A stretch of DNA of 8,267 bases from Rhodanobacter sp. GTDB taxonomy: Bacteria > Pseudomonadota > Gammaproteobacteria > Xanthomonadales > Rhodanobacteraceae. The notes under the pieces were generated by a model, which saw only the letters and a program-made list of their open reading frames with translations, did no database searches and had not been told where the DNA came from. The stretch is from positions 1 through 8,267 of the forward strand of contig JAPHUU010000241.1 in the NCBI GenBank assembly GCA_026193555.1, given 5' to 3'. Made by a program: the position numbers and the translations under genes. Shown one piece after another: positions 1-7,266 of this stretch (the first letter of the stretch is position 1; each line of letters begins with the position of its first letter).

Positions 1-321
1 CCGCTGCCGCCGCCGCTGTCGGCGTTGGTCGGCGCCCGCGAGTGGGGATTCATCACCGCCTGGAACCCAGGCGCACAACCCCGTGCCGTGGCCGACAACG
101 TCGCCGCCCTGCGCGGGATGCTGACGGTGTTCCGAGGATGGCCGGGGACGCTGGTCCGTGCCGGCATTGGCATCGGCGCCAGCGGCTGGATCGAACCCAG
201 CCTGTTTGTGGCCGGCCCCGACCACGCGATGCTGGACGCGCTGGCCCGGCAGCACGGCCAACTGGCTTATGTGCATGGCCAGGCCGATGGCATCGCCCGC
301 CTGCGTCTGCTGCCGCCATGA
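1..321 (+). CDS. DUF3293 domain protein, 3' part (start lies before the window)
   Basis: The reading frame is open from the first base and ends at a TGA at 319-321, leaving 106 visible residues. The segment ITAWNP (visible residues 18-23) followed by a conserved Asn (in ADN), and the later GWIEPSLFV segment, match my memory of the DUF3293 family, small proteins of unknown function found in many Proteobacteria. Family members are about 130-145 residues, so roughly 25-40 N-terminal residues are missing here. There is no signal peptide or membrane segment in the visible part. The gene is 58 bases upstream of ccmA on the same strand and could share a transcript with it, but nothing ties it functionally to heme or cytochrome biogenesis. 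An internal ATG at 115 is not a credible start because the ITAWNP core lies upstream of it. Biochemical function is unknown. Confidence 0.75.
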   Translation, partial: PLPPPLSALVGAREWGFITAWNPGAQPRAVADNVAALRGMLTVFRGWPGTLVRAGIGIGASGWIEPSLFVAGPDHAMLDALARQHGQLAYVHGQADGIARLRLLPP

Positions 322-342
322 CGTCAGCGGCAGCGCGCCGCA

Positions 343-372
343 TGGACAAGCACCCTCGGCATTGCGGACAAT
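343..372 (+). promoter_or_regulatory. Possible sigma70-type promoter for the ccm operon (weak)
   Basis: TGGACA at 343-348 (5 of 6 matches to TTGACA) and GACAAT at 367-372 (4 of 6 to TATAAT) are separated by 18 bases in the short gap between the DUF3293 gene and ccmA. The expected start of transcription would be around 378-381, essentially at the ccmA ATG (380-382), giving a leaderless or nearly leaderless mRNA. This fits the lack of a clear Shine-Dalgarno sequence before ccmA. Both boxes are imperfect and a 58-base gap offers chance matches, so this is only a candidate. I see no terminator here: a GC hairpin at 327-341 has a 5-base stem and no following T-tract. Confidence 0.2.
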
Positions 373-379
373 CACGGCA

Positions 380-1015
380 ATGATTTCCACCACCCTCACT
401 GTACCCCTGCTCGAAGCGCGTGCGTTGAGCTTCCTTCGCCAGGACGAGCCGGTGTTCGCACCGATTGATTTCCAGCTGGATGCCGGCGAACTGGCGCTGA
501 TCGAGGGCGATAACGGCAGCGGCAAGACCACCCTGATGCGCATCCTCGCCGGCCTGCTGCACGTGGGCGCCGGTGAGCTGTTCTGGCGTGGCGAGCCGAT
601 GCAGCGGGACCGCTGCACCGGCGAGATCCTTTTCCTCGGTCATCAACTCGGTCTCAAGGCCGACCTCAGCCCGCGCGAAAACCTGCTGATCGCGGCCGGA
701 CTGAACGGCTACCGCGAAGGCTCCAGCATCACCTCCATACTGGCCGAAATCGGCCTTGGCGGCTTCGAGGACGAACCCGTGCGCAGACTCTCCGCCGGCC
801 AGAAGAAGCGGGTCGCGCTGGCCCGCCTGCTGTTGCTGCCGGCCTCGTTGTGGCTTCTGGACGAGCCCTACGCGAATCTTGACCGCATCGGCATCGCGCT
901 GGTCAACCATCTGCTGGAGAAGCACCTCGCCGCTGGCGGCGCGGCCCTGGTGACCAGCCATGGTGCGGTCAGTTTCCATGGCGGCGAACCGCGCCACATC
1001 CGGATCCACGCATGA
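380..1015 (+). CDS. ccmA: Cytochrome c maturation ABC transporter ATP-binding protein CcmA
   Basis: This is a 211-residue ABC ATPase, the usual CcmA size. Walker A is GDNGSGKT (residues 43-50), the Q-loop Gln is Q89, the signature is LSAGQ (137-141) in the CcmA-like form LSAGQKKR, Walker B is LWLLDEP (157-163), with the CcmA-typical YANLD next to it, and the switch His is H194 in TSHG. In the family, CcmA binds CcmB on the cytoplasmic face, and ATP hydrolysis releases heme-loaded CcmE from the CcmC complex. The start at 380 was chosen because the N-terminus then aligns with family members; the same frame is open upstream to an ATG at 158, but that stretch overlaps the DUF3293 gene and does not look like CcmA. 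No good ribosome binding site is visible before 380. The stop overlaps the ccmB start in ATGA (1012-1015), suggesting translational coupling and equal subunit production. Confidence 0.96.
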   Translation: MISTTLTVPLLEARALSFLRQDEPVFAPIDFQLDAGELALIEGDNGSGKTTLMRILAGLLHVGAGELFWRGEPMQRDRCTGEILFLGHQLGLKADLSPRENLLIAAGLNGYREGSSITSILAEIGLGGFEDEPVRRLSAGQKKRVALARLLLLPASLWLLDEPYANLDRIGIALVNHLLEKHLAAGGAALVTSHGAVSFHGGEPRHIRIHA

Positions 1016-1698
1016 CTCGCCCGGGACTGGCCGCGGCCTGCGCGGCGATGCTGCGGCGCGACCTCACGCTGGCCTGGCGTCGGCGTGGCGATATCGCCAT
1101 GCCGGTGCTGTACGCCCTGATCGTGACGATGCTGTTTCCGTTTGCACTGGGGCCGGAAGACACGCTGCTGCAGCGCATTGCCGGTGGCGTGATACTGGTC
1201 ACGGTGCTGCTGGCGATGCTGCTGGCGCTCGACGGGATGTTCTCCAGCGATGTCGAGGATGGCTCGCTGGAACAACTGGTGCTGGCACCGCAGCCACTGG
1301 CGCTGATGATGGGCATGAAGATCCTCGCCCACTGGATGACCACGGCGCTGCCGTTGATCGTGATCGCGCCGCTACTGGCCGCGATGCTGCACCTGCCCGC
1401 CGCCGTGATTCCGGTGCTGCTGCTGGCCCTGCTGCTGGCCACGCCTCTGCTCAGCCTGCTCGGCGCGGTGCTGGTGGCGCTCACGGCCGGCACCCGGCGC
1501 TCTGGTATGCTGCTCGCCTTGATGCTGCTGCCGCTGTGCGTGCCCGCGGTAATCTTTGCCGCAGGTGCCGTGGCCGCCGCCCAGCAGGGATTGCCCTGGA
1601 TAGCGCCTGTCGCCTGGCTCGGTGCCGCACTGGTACTGGCTGTGGTACTGGCACCTCTGGCCTGCGCGGCCGCCCTCCGTATCGCCCTGGACGCCTGA
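1012..1698 (+). CDS. ccmB: Heme exporter/maturation permease CcmB
   Basis: This is a 228-residue, very hydrophobic protein with about six membrane segments (roughly residues 28-46, 55-75, 103-125, 130-158, 164-190 and 195-224). It is the membrane partner of the CcmA ATPase. The conserved CcmB loop is present at about residues 70-97: an LALDGMF stretch, then SDVEDGSLEQL and LAPQPL. The basic N-terminus (LAWRRRGD, 20-27) resembles family members that start with a short cytoplasmic arm. CcmAB was once thought to export heme; the present family view is that it releases holo-CcmE from CcmC. The start overlaps the ccmA stop, and a weak GGA lies 7 bases upstream of it. Length and motif agree with E. 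coli CcmB, so the assignment is firm. Confidence 0.95.
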   Translation: MTRPGLAAACAAMLRRDLTLAWRRRGDIAMPVLYALIVTMLFPFALGPEDTLLQRIAGGVILVTVLLAMLLALDGMFSSDVEDGSLEQLVLAPQPLALMMGMKILAHWMTTALPLIVIAPLLAAMLHLPAAVIPVLLLALLLATPLLSLLGAVLVALTAGTRRSGMLLALMLLPLCVPAVIFAAGAVAAAQQGLPWIAPVAWLGAALVLAVVLAPLACAAALRIALDA

Positions 1699-1707
1699 CG
1701 ACTCATC

Positions 1708-2466
1708 ATGTCTAACTGGATCCCGCTCTGGCTGCACAAGCTCTCCTCGCCGCCGACGTTCTACCGTTTCGCCGGCACGTTGCGCCCCTGGGCCATGGCC
1801 CTGGCGGTGCTGTTCGGGGTAATCGCCCTTTATGGCGGGCTGGTACTGGCGCCGGCCGATTACCAGCAGGGTGACGCCTATCGGATCATCTTCATCCATG
1901 TGCCCTGTGCCTGGATGAGCATGTTCGTCTATGCGGTGATGGGCGTATCCTCGCTCATCGCGCTGGTGTGGCGGATCAAGCTGGCCGAGGTGGTGGCGAT
2001 GGAATCGGCACCGATCGGCGCCGCGTTCACCTTCATCACCCTGGTCACCGGCTCGCTCTGGGGCAAGCCGATGTGGGGTACCTGGTGGACCTGGGATGCC
2101 CGGCTGACCTCCGAACTGGTGCTGCTGTTCCTGTACCTGGGCGTGATCGGGCTGTATCACTCCTTCGAGGATCGCCGTCAGGGCGCGCGTGCCGCGGCCT
2201 TCCTGGCGCTGATCGGCATCATCAACGTGCCGATCGTGCATTTCTCGGTCAACTGGTGGAACACCCTGCACCAGGGCAGCACCGTCAAGCTGTTCGGCCC
2301 ATCGAAGATCGCCTGGGGCATGTTGTGGCCGCTCCTGGCGATGACCCTGGCGACCAAGTTCTACTACATCGCCAGCCTGTTCCACCGCGCGCGCGTCGAC
2401 CTGCTGGCGCTGGAAGGCGGCAAGGACTGGGTGCGCCAGATCGCCGAAGACGAGGCCCGGAAATGA
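1708..2466 (+). CDS. ccmC: Heme handling protein CcmC
   Basis: This is a 252-residue membrane protein of the heme-handling family with six predicted membrane segments. The tryptophan-rich WWD motif runs from W118 to S135 and contains WGTWWTWD followed by ARLTS. The two periplasmic His residues expected to ligate heme are H64 (in FIHVP) and H188 (in NTLHQG); they correspond to E. coli H60 and H184 by a constant offset of four. CcmC presents heme for covalent attachment to the CcmE histidine. The start at 1708 leaves a 9-base spacer after ccmB, and the ribosome binding site is weak. The last bases overlap ccmD in an ATGA. The protein is intact and of normal length; I see nothing unusual in it. 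Confidence 0.97.
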   Translation: MSNWIPLWLHKLSSPPTFYRFAGTLRPWAMALAVLFGVIALYGGLVLAPADYQQGDAYRIIFIHVPCAWMSMFVYAVMGVSSLIALVWRIKLAEVVAMESAPIGAAFTFITLVTGSLWGKPMWGTWWTWDARLTSELVLLFLYLGVIGLYHSFEDRRQGARAAAFLALIGIINVPIVHFSVNWWNTLHQGSTVKLFGPSKIAWGMLWPLLAMTLATKFYYIASLFHRARVDLLALEGGKDWVRQIAEDEARK

Positions 2467-2693
2467 GCTCGCTGTATGCTTTCCTTGCCATGGGCGGTTA
2501 CGCCATCTATGTGTGGCCGGCCTATGCGGTGTTCTTCATCGTGCTGATCGCCGACACCGTCGCTCCCTCGCTGCGTCGCCGCCGCGTGCTGCGCGACCTT
2601 CGTACGCGGATGGCGCGACAGGCCAGCCGGCAACAGCGGTCGCGGACGGATCTCGCCGACGACAACCCCACACTCACTTCAGCGTCCCCTTGA
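2463..2693 (+). CDS. ccmD: Heme exporter protein CcmD (small membrane subunit)
   Basis: This 76-residue protein starts at the ATGA that ends ccmC, with GAGG at 2452-2455 seven bases upstream. It has the standard CcmD plan: a short lead containing [12 protein letters not shown] (residues 10-21), one membrane segment (about 14-32), then a basic cytoplasmic tail starting RRRR (38-41) with a run of Arg residues. CcmD is poorly conserved in sequence. It is needed to stabilise the CcmABC-CcmE assembly and to release holo-CcmE. The tail after residue about 60 is polar and low in recognisable features, which is common in the family. The identification rests on size, topology, the GGYAxYVWxAY lead and position between ccmC and ccmE. 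Confidence 0.93.
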   Translation: MSSLYAFLAMGGYAIYVWPAYAVFFIVLIADTVAPSLRRRRVLRDLRTRMARQASRQQRSRTDLADDNPTLTSASP

Positions 2694-2710
2694 GGGAATG
2701 GCCCACCGCA

Positions 2711-3187
2711 ATGCCCATGAATCCCACCCGTAAACGCCGGCTCATCATCGTCCTGCTGGTCATCCTCGCTGCCGCGACGGCGGGCGGTCTGGGCGTGTAT
2801 GCGCTGCAGCAGAACATGAACTACCTGTTCACCCCGAGTCAGGTGCAATCGGGTCAGGCCAGCGGCCACCGGACCTTCCGCCTCGGCGGCATGGTCAAGG
2901 CCGGCTCGATCCAGCGCAGCGACAAGTCGCTCAAGGTCACCTTCACCGTGGTCGACGCCGGCGGCGCGATGCCGGTGGAGTACACCGGCATCCTGCCCGA
3001 CCTGTTCCGCGACAACCAGTCGGTGATCGCCACCGGCCACATGGACGACGCGCACTTCATCGCCACCGAAGTACTGGCCAAGCATGATGCCACCTACATG
3101 CCGAAAGAGCTGAAGGACGCCATGGCCAAGGCGCATGCAAACAAAAAAATCGAAGACGCGGCCGCCGCGCAGGACAAGATGCCATGA
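2711..3187 (+). CDS. ccmE: Periplasmic heme chaperone CcmE
   Basis: This 158-residue protein is the heme chaperone that carries covalently bound heme to the ligation complex. A short basic N-terminus (PTRKRR, residues 5-10) is followed by one membrane anchor (about 11-32) and a periplasmic OB-fold domain (about 40-130) with [11 protein letters not shown] (56-66), [13 protein letters not shown] (88-100) and a V-I-A-T-G-H strand. The heme-binding His is H125 in VLAKHD, and the nearby Tyr ligand is Y129 in TYMP; they match E. coli H130 and Y134. The C-terminal tail is charged and probably flexible. The start is uncertain by two codons: ATG at 2711 or ATG at 2717. The AGGG at 2693-2696 lies closer to 2711, while the family often begins directly with MNP, which favours 2717. 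The end overlaps ccmF (ATGA, 3184-3187). Confidence 0.95.
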   Translation: MPMNPTRKRRLIIVLLVILAAATAGGLGVYALQQNMNYLFTPSQVQSGQASGHRTFRLGGMVKAGSIQRSDKSLKVTFTVVDAGGAMPVEYTGILPDLFRDNQSVIATGHMDDAHFIATEVLAKHDATYMPKELKDAMAKAHANKKIEDAAAAQDKMP

Positions 3188-5157
3188 CCCCCGAACTCGG
3201 CCAGCTCGCGCTGATCCTCGCCCTGCTGCTGGCCCTGGCACAAGGTGTCCTGCCGCTGATCGGCGCCTGGCGTGGCAACCGTGCGCTGATGGCCGTGGCG
3301 CGGCCCGCCGCGGCGGGCCAGGCGGTATTCGTGGCGATGGCGTTCGGCATTCTGGTGTGGGCGTTTCTGCATTTCGATTTTTCGGTGCAGTACGTGGCCG
3401 ACAACTCGAACCTGGCGCTGCCGTGGTACTACCGCATCGCCGCGGTATGGGGCGCGCACGAGGGTTCACTGCTGCTGTGGATCCTGATCCTCAATGTCTG
3501 GACGGTGGCGCTGGCCGCGTTCAGCCAGAAACTGCCCGAGGTGTTCGCCTCGCGCGTGCTGGCGGTGATGGGCCTGGTCGCGGTGGGCTTCCTGGCCTTC
3601 ATCATCTTCACCTCCGACCCGTTCGGACGGCTGTTGCCGATGCCCGGCGACGGTGCCGACCTGAACCCGGTGCTGCAGGATCCGGGCATGACCTTCCACC
3701 CCCCGGTGCTGTACATGGGCTATGTCGGCTTTTCGGTGGCGTTCGCGTTCTCGATCGCCGCCCTGCTCGGCGGTGAACTGGAACAGGCCTGGGTGCGCTG
3801 GGCGCGCCCCTGGACCAACGTGGCCTGGGCGTTCCTCACCCTCGGCATCGTGGCCGGCAGCTGGTGGGCGTATGCGGAGCTTGGCTGGGGCGGCTGGTGG
3901 TTCTGGGATCCGGTCGAAAACGCCAGTTTCATGCCGTGGCTGGTCGGCCTGGCGCTGATCCATGCGCAGGCGGTCACCGAAAAGCGGGGGTCGCTGCGCG
4001 CCTGGACGATCCTGCTGTCGATCTTCGCGTTTTCACTGAGCCTGCTCGGCACCTTCCTGGTGCGCTCGGGTGTGCTCACCTCGGTGCATGCGTTCGCCTC
4101 CGATCCACGTCGCGGCATCTTCATCCTGGCCTTCCTCACCATCGTGGTGGGCGGCTCGTTGCTGCTGTATGCGCTGCGTGCACCCAAGGTCGCCGGTGGC
4201 AAGTCGTTCCAGCTGCTGTCGCGCGAAACCTTGCTGCTGATCGGCAACCTGATGTTCACGGTGGCGGCGGCGATGGTACTGCTGGGCACGCTGTTCCCGC
4301 TGATCGGCGATGCGCTGAACATGGGCCGGATCTCGGTCGGCCCGCCCTATTTCGGTTTCCTGTTTCCGCTGCTGATGCTGCCGGTGGTGCTACTGATGCC
4401 GTTCGGGCCGTTCCTGCGCTGGGGCCATGGCGATGCCGCTGCGATGAAAAGCCTGCTGTTGCGCGTCTCCGTCGCTGCCGTGGCCTGCGCGATCATCGCG
4501 GCATTCTTTGTCCACGGTCAGATCAAGGCCATCGTGGGTGTGGCCGCCGGGGTATGGATCACCGTGGGAGTACTGCTTTACGCCTACAAGCGCTGGCGTG
4601 AGGCACCCCGTGGTCGCCGTTATCCAGCCGAGATGGCCGGCATGCTGCTGGCCCACTTCGGCATGGCTGTATTCGTGGCCGGGGTGCTGCTGTCTGAATC
4701 GCTCAGTGTGAGCAGCGACGTGCGGATGGCTCCGGGGCAGACCCAGAACATCGGCGGTTACGACCTTCGCTTCGATGGCGTGCAACGCACGACAGGACCG
4801 AACTGGCGCGCCGACCAGGGGGTGATCTCGGTCACCCGCAACGGCAGTCAGGTCACGATGATGCGCCCGCAGAAGCGCACCTACGCCGGCGACCGGGTGC
4901 AGACCGAGTCGGCGGTGGACGCCGGTTTCACCCGTGACCTGTATGTGGCGCTGGGCGAACCGATGGATGCCGGCAATATCCAGGGCGCGTGGTCACTGCG
5001 GCTTTACTACAAGCCGTTCATCCGCTGGATCTGGGGCGGTGGCCTGCTGATGATGCTGGGCGGACTCGTCTGTGCCACCGACCGCCGCTTCCGCATCAAG
5101 CGCGTGGCCGGCGCCGCGTATGGCAATGATTTGCTGGCCCAGGAATCACGCGCATGA
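3184..5157 (+). CDS. ccmF: Heme lyase subunit CcmF
   Basis: This 657-residue, many-membrane-span protein is the core of the heme ligation complex, which joins the heme vinyl groups to the cysteines of apocytochrome c. Early in the protein is [11 protein letters not shown] (residues 89-99). The WWD motif is [16 protein letters not shown] (235-250). The four His residues known in E. coli CcmF have clear counterparts: H172 (TFHPP), H260 (LIHAQ), H302 (SVHAF) and H491 (LAHFG); the first three are one residue lower than in E. coli, and the last has the same number. A periplasmic domain precedes the final membrane segment (about residues 615-635). AGGA at 3171-3174 lies nine bases before the start, which overlaps the ccmE stop. 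The 3' end overlaps ccmG. Length is typical and no break is seen. Confidence 0.97.
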   Translation: MTPELGQLALILALLLALAQGVLPLIGAWRGNRALMAVARPAAAGQAVFVAMAFGILVWAFLHFDFSVQYVADNSNLALPWYYRIAAVWGAHEGSLLLWILILNVWTVALAAFSQKLPEVFASRVLAVMGLVAVGFLAFIIFTSDPFGRLLPMPGDGADLNPVLQDPGMTFHPPVLYMGYVGFSVAFAFSIAALLGGELEQAWVRWARPWTNVAWAFLTLGIVAGSWWAYAELGWGGWWFWDPVENASFMPWLVGLALIHAQAVTEKRGSLRAWTILLSIFAFSLSLLGTFLVRSGVLTSVHAFASDPRRGIFILAFLTIVVGGSLLLYALRAPKVAGGKSFQLLSRETLLLIGNLMFTVAAAMVLLGTLFPLIGDALNMGRISVGPPYFGFLFPLLMLPVVLLMPFGPFLRWGHGDAAAMKSLLLRVSVAAVACAIIAAFFVHGQIKAIVGVAAGVWITVGVLLYAYKRWREAPRGRRYPAEMAGMLLAHFGMAVFVAGVLLSESLSVSSDVRMAPGQTQNIGGYDLRFDGVQRTTGPNWRADQGVISVTRNGSQVTMMRPQKRTYAGDRVQTESAVDAGFTRDLYVALGEPMDAGNIQGAWSLRLYYKPFIRWIWGGGLLMMLGGLVCATDRRFRIKRVAGAAYGNDLLAQESRA

Positions 5158-5696
5158 GTCGTCTGATGCCGCTCTTCGGTTTCCTGATGCTGGTGGCGCT
5201 GTTCGCCTTCGGTATCTGGTGGAATACCCAGCACGATCAGAACGCGATCCCGTCGCCGCTGCTCAACAAGGCGGCACCGGCATTCAACTTGCCGAAGCTG
5301 TACGAGCCTGATACCACGGTCAGCAAGGCCGACCTGCTGGGCAAGCCCTACCTGCTCAACGTGTTCGCCAGCTGGTGCATCGAGTGTGGCGTGGAGCATC
5401 CGGTACTGGAAGCGGAAGGCCCGACATTGGGCGTGCTGCTGGTCGGCTACAACTACAAGGACACGCCGGCGGATGCCAAGCGCTGGCTGGGCGAGCATGG
5501 CAACCCGTACAAACTGCTGATCGCCGACGAGTCCGGCCATACCGCGATCGATTTCGGTGTCTATGGTGCGCCGGAAAGCTTTCTGATCGATGCCAAGGGC
5601 GTAATCCGCTACAAGCACATCGGTCCACTGACGCCCGAGGTGGTCGCCAACGAACTGAAGCCGGCGATCGCCTCGATGTTGAAGGAGGCGCCATGA
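5154..5696 (+). CDS. ccmG: Thiol:disulfide interchange protein CcmG (DsbE)
   Basis: This 180-residue, membrane-anchored periplasmic thioredoxin-like protein reduces the cysteines of apocytochrome c or of CcmH. One N-terminal membrane segment (about residues 7-23) acts as an uncleaved anchor. The thioredoxin fold follows, with active site WCIEC (C75 and C78) then GVEHP, and the CcmG-type cis-proline loop GVYGAPE (135-141). Enteric CcmG has WCPTC, so the two residues between the cysteines differ here and one is acidic; this may alter the redox potential, but variation at this place is normal. AGGA at 5141-5144 is nine bases before the start, which overlaps ccmF in ATGA. The stop overlaps the ccmH start region ATGATG (5693-5698). 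Confidence 0.96.
   Translation: MSRLMPLFGFLMLVALFAFGIWWNTQHDQNAIPSPLLNKAAPAFNLPKLYEPDTTVSKADLLGKPYLLNVFASWCIECGVEHPVLEAEGPTLGVLLVGYNYKDTPADAKRWLGEHGNPYKLLIADESGHTAIDFGVYGAPESFLIDAKGVIRYKHIGPLTPEVVANELKPAIASMLKEAP
5682..5688 (+). promoter_or_regulatory. Strong ribosome binding site of ccmH
   Basis: AAGGAGG at 5682-5688, inside the end of ccmG, is the best Shine-Dalgarno match in the window. It lies 4 bases before the ATG at 5693 and 7 bases before the in-frame ATG at 5696, so spacing favours 5696. It matters because it supports initiation upstream of the REP element, which means the REP is read as part of CcmH. No comparably strong site precedes any start downstream of the REP. Confidence 0.7.
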
Positions 5697-6217
5697 TGTC
5701 GCTGTTTGGTAGGAACGCACCCTGTGCGCGAACGCTTTTCACATCGGCCACGCACAAAGGCATTCGCGCACAGGGTGCGCTCCTGCAGGTCGTGTTCGCT
5801 GCGATGCTGGCATTGGCCGGCGTCGTCCATGCGCAGGCAATCGAGCCGATGCCGTTCGCCAACCACGCCCAGGAGCTGCGCTTCCAGCAGCTGACCCGGC
5901 AACTGCGCTGTCCGATGTGCCAGAACGAAACGCTGGCCGATTCCAACGCACCCATCGCACGTGACCTGCGCAACCAGATCTTCCAGCTGATGCAACAGGG
6001 CAAGAGCGACGAGCAGATCAAGCAGTATCTGGTCGCGCGCTATTCCGACTATGTGCTGTACGACCCGCCATTGCAGCCCAGCACCTGGCTGCTGTGGTTC
6101 GGGCCACTATTGATACTGCTCGGTGGTGCGGCCGTGGTGGTGATTGCCATCCGCAAACGCAACCGCAGTGGCGATGCAACCACCGAAGCACAGACCGGAA
6201 ACGGGGACGACTGGTGA
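5693..6217 (+). CDS. ccmH: Cytochrome c maturation thiol protein CcmH (short form), with a REP-encoded N-terminal extension
   Basis: This 174-residue protein has the CcmH active-site motif LRCPMCQN (residues 71-78, with C73 and C76), then ETLADSNAPIARDLR and a C-terminal membrane segment (about 133-152). It corresponds to the thiol domain of E. coli CcmH. In the family it takes part in reduction of apocytochrome c thiols and binds CcmF and CcmI. A signal-peptide core (about V33-V45) ends at VHA, giving a likely cleavage after A47 before QAIEPM. Residues 6-32 are encoded by a REP inverted pair and form an unusual basic stretch (R7, R13, K22, R25, no acidic residues). Without it the protein would be about 148 residues, close to the usual size. 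The start is 5693 (ATGA overlap with ccmG) or 5696 (better spacing to AAGGAGG). A GTG at 5792 after the REP is a possible alternative, but it would leave a signal peptide with no basic residues. Confidence 0.92.
   Translation: MMSLFGRNAPCARTLFTSATHKGIRAQGALLQVVFAAMLALAGVVHAQAIEPMPFANHAQELRFQQLTRQLRCPMCQNETLADSNAPIARDLRNQIFQLMQQGKSDEQIKQYLVARYSDYVLYDPPLQPSTWLLWFGPLLILLGGAAVVVIAIRKRNRSGDATTEAQTGNGDDW
5709..5786. repeat. REP (repetitive extragenic palindrome) inverted pair inside ccmH
   Basis: Two inverted copies of a REP unit, 5709-5739 and 5756-5786, match at 27 of 31 positions and flank a 16-base loop (5740-5755). The left copy begins with the tetranucleotide GTAG (5709-5712), the hallmark of REPs moved by RAYT (TnpA-REP) transposases; the right copy has the mirrored CTGC in place of CTAC. 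Each copy also holds its own small hairpin: CGCAC-CCT-GTGCG at 5716-5728 and GCGCAC-AGG-GTGCGC at 5766-5780. From memory, the core AGGAGCGCACCCTGTGCGCG resembles repeats scattered between genes in Rhodanobacteraceae and relatives. The total is 78 bases, that is 26 codons, without a stop in the ccmH frame. No target duplication is evident, as expected for RAYT-type mobility. The four mismatches suggest an insertion that is not very recent. I see no second copy in the window. Confidence 0.85.
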
Positions 6218-7266
6218 AAATGGTCTTTTATGCAATCGCCGCAGCGATGATCGCGGTGGCGCTGGCAGCCTTGTTGCTGCCGCTGGTTCTTCAGGGCCGC
6301 CGCAGCGGCCGCTCGCGTGGTGTATTCGTGCTGACCCTGGCGATCGCTCTGGTGCTGCCGCTGGCAACGGGCTGGCTTTATCTGAAGATAGGCACACCGG
6401 TGGCACTCAACGGTGTCACCTCGATGGCTGGCAAGTCGCTGACCATGGAACAGGCGGTTTCCCAGCTGCGCGCCCACCTGGCGGAAAAGCCCGATGACCT
6501 GCAGGCATGGACGCTGCTGGCGCAGACCAGCGCGATGATGCACAACACCGCCGATGCACGCGATGCCTACGATCACATCATGAAGCTCGATCCCAACAAT
6601 GCCGACGCGATGGTCGGTTGGGCCGAGGCCGATGCCATGCTGAAAAGCGACCATGTCATCGGAGATCGCGCGGTGGCGCTGCTCAAGCATGCCGTGCAGC
6701 TGCAACCGGACAGCCAACGTGGCCTGTGGCTGCTCGGCACCAGCCAGTTCCAGCAGGGCAACTATTCCGCTGCGGCCGCCACCTGGCGCCTGCTGGAGCC
6801 ACAGCTTGAACCCGGCTCGAAAGTAGCCAAGGCCGTCGCCGAGCAGATCACCCAGGCCGATGCCCGCGCCAGCGGCGCACCAGCGGCGGCAGCCACCCGT
6901 GCCGTCGCGGCGACGACGCAGGACGCCGCCCTGCAAGTGCAGGTATCACTGGCACCCAGCCTGAAAGCGAAACTGGCGCCCGGGGATACCTTGTTCATCT
7001 TTGCCCGTCCGGCGAGCGGCCCGCCGATGCCCCTGGCGGTGGCCAAGCTCGAGGCCAGTCAGCTGCCGACCAAGGTCACCCTGACCGATGCGATGGCGAT
7101 GACGCCGGCACTCAAGCTGTCGTCGGTGGCACAGGTTTTCGTGGGTGCCCGGATCAGCCACAGCGGCCAGCCGATTGCCCAGCCGGGTGACCTGGAAGGC
7201 AATGCCGGCATCATCGACGTGACCCGCAAGACACCGATCGAGATCCTCATCGACAAGGTGCACTGA
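6214..7266 (+). CDS. ccmI: Cytochrome c maturation protein CcmI (TPR apocytochrome chaperone)
   Basis: This 350-residue protein holds apocytochrome c for the CcmF-CcmH ligation complex; it equals the C-terminal half of E. coli CcmH. Two membrane segments (about residues 4-26 and 36-57) are separated by a basic cytoplasmic loop (QGRRSGRSR, 27-35). A TPR region (about 75-215) follows, with recognisable repeats such as LAEKPDDLQAWTLLAQ, then MKLDPNNADAMVGWAEA, then LQPDSQRGLWLLG. An Ala-rich linker (about 220-245) leads to the periplasmic CcmI C-terminal domain (about 247-350) with LFIFARP, PLAVAKLEASQLP and VFVGARIS. The start is either GTG at 6214, overlapping the ccmH stop as GTGA with GGGGA six bases upstream (6203-6207), or ATG at 6220; I prefer 6214 with low certainty. 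The stop shares its last base with the ATG of the metX-like gene. Confidence 0.93.
   Translation: MKMVFYAIAAAMIAVALAALLLPLVLQGRRSGRSRGVFVLTLAIALVLPLATGWLYLKIGTPVALNGVTSMAGKSLTMEQAVSQLRAHLAEKPDDLQAWTLLAQTSAMMHNTADARDAYDHIMKLDPNNADAMVGWAEADAMLKSDHVIGDRAVALLKHAVQLQPDSQRGLWLLGTSQFQQGNYSAAAATWRLLEPQLEPGSKVAKAVAEQITQADARASGAPAAAATRAVAATTQDAALQVQVSLAPSLKAKLAPGDTLFIFARPASGPPMPLAVAKLEASQLPTKVTLTDAMAMTPALKLSSVAQVFVGARISHSGQPIAQPGDLEGNAGIIDVTRKTPIEILIDKVH

Noticed and set aside
319..326. Perfect 8-base palindrome TGACGTCA at the DUF3293 stop
   Set aside because: Short, single, partly coding, and not matching a regulator site I can name for bacteria; chance is sufficient.
327..341. Hairpin after the DUF3293 gene as a terminator
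   Set aside because: The GCGGC/GCCGC stem is only five base pairs and there is no T-tract after it.
53..1009. Long antisense open frame (318 residues) over the DUF3293 gene and ccmA
   Set aside because: It is the complement of two well-supported genes in GC-rich DNA, has no recognisable domain, and is rich in Arg/Gln/Gly as expected for shadow frames.
1372..2385. Long antisense open frame (337 residues) over ccmB and ccmC
   Set aside because: Composition dominated by Gln, Arg, His and Gly, no domain, and complete overlap with conserved membrane proteins.
2698..2733. Tiny 11-codon open frame beginning at ATG 2698, next to the best Shine-Dalgarno match before ccmE
   Set aside because: It overlaps the ccmE start in another frame, has no conserved content, and its ATG is too close to the AGGG at 2693-2696 for normal initiation.
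3143..3149. Run of seven A bases near the end of ccmE as a programmed frameshift site
   Set aside because: The codon phasing is AAC AAA AAA ATC, which does not form a standard slippery heptamer, and the normal frame gives a normal-length CcmE.
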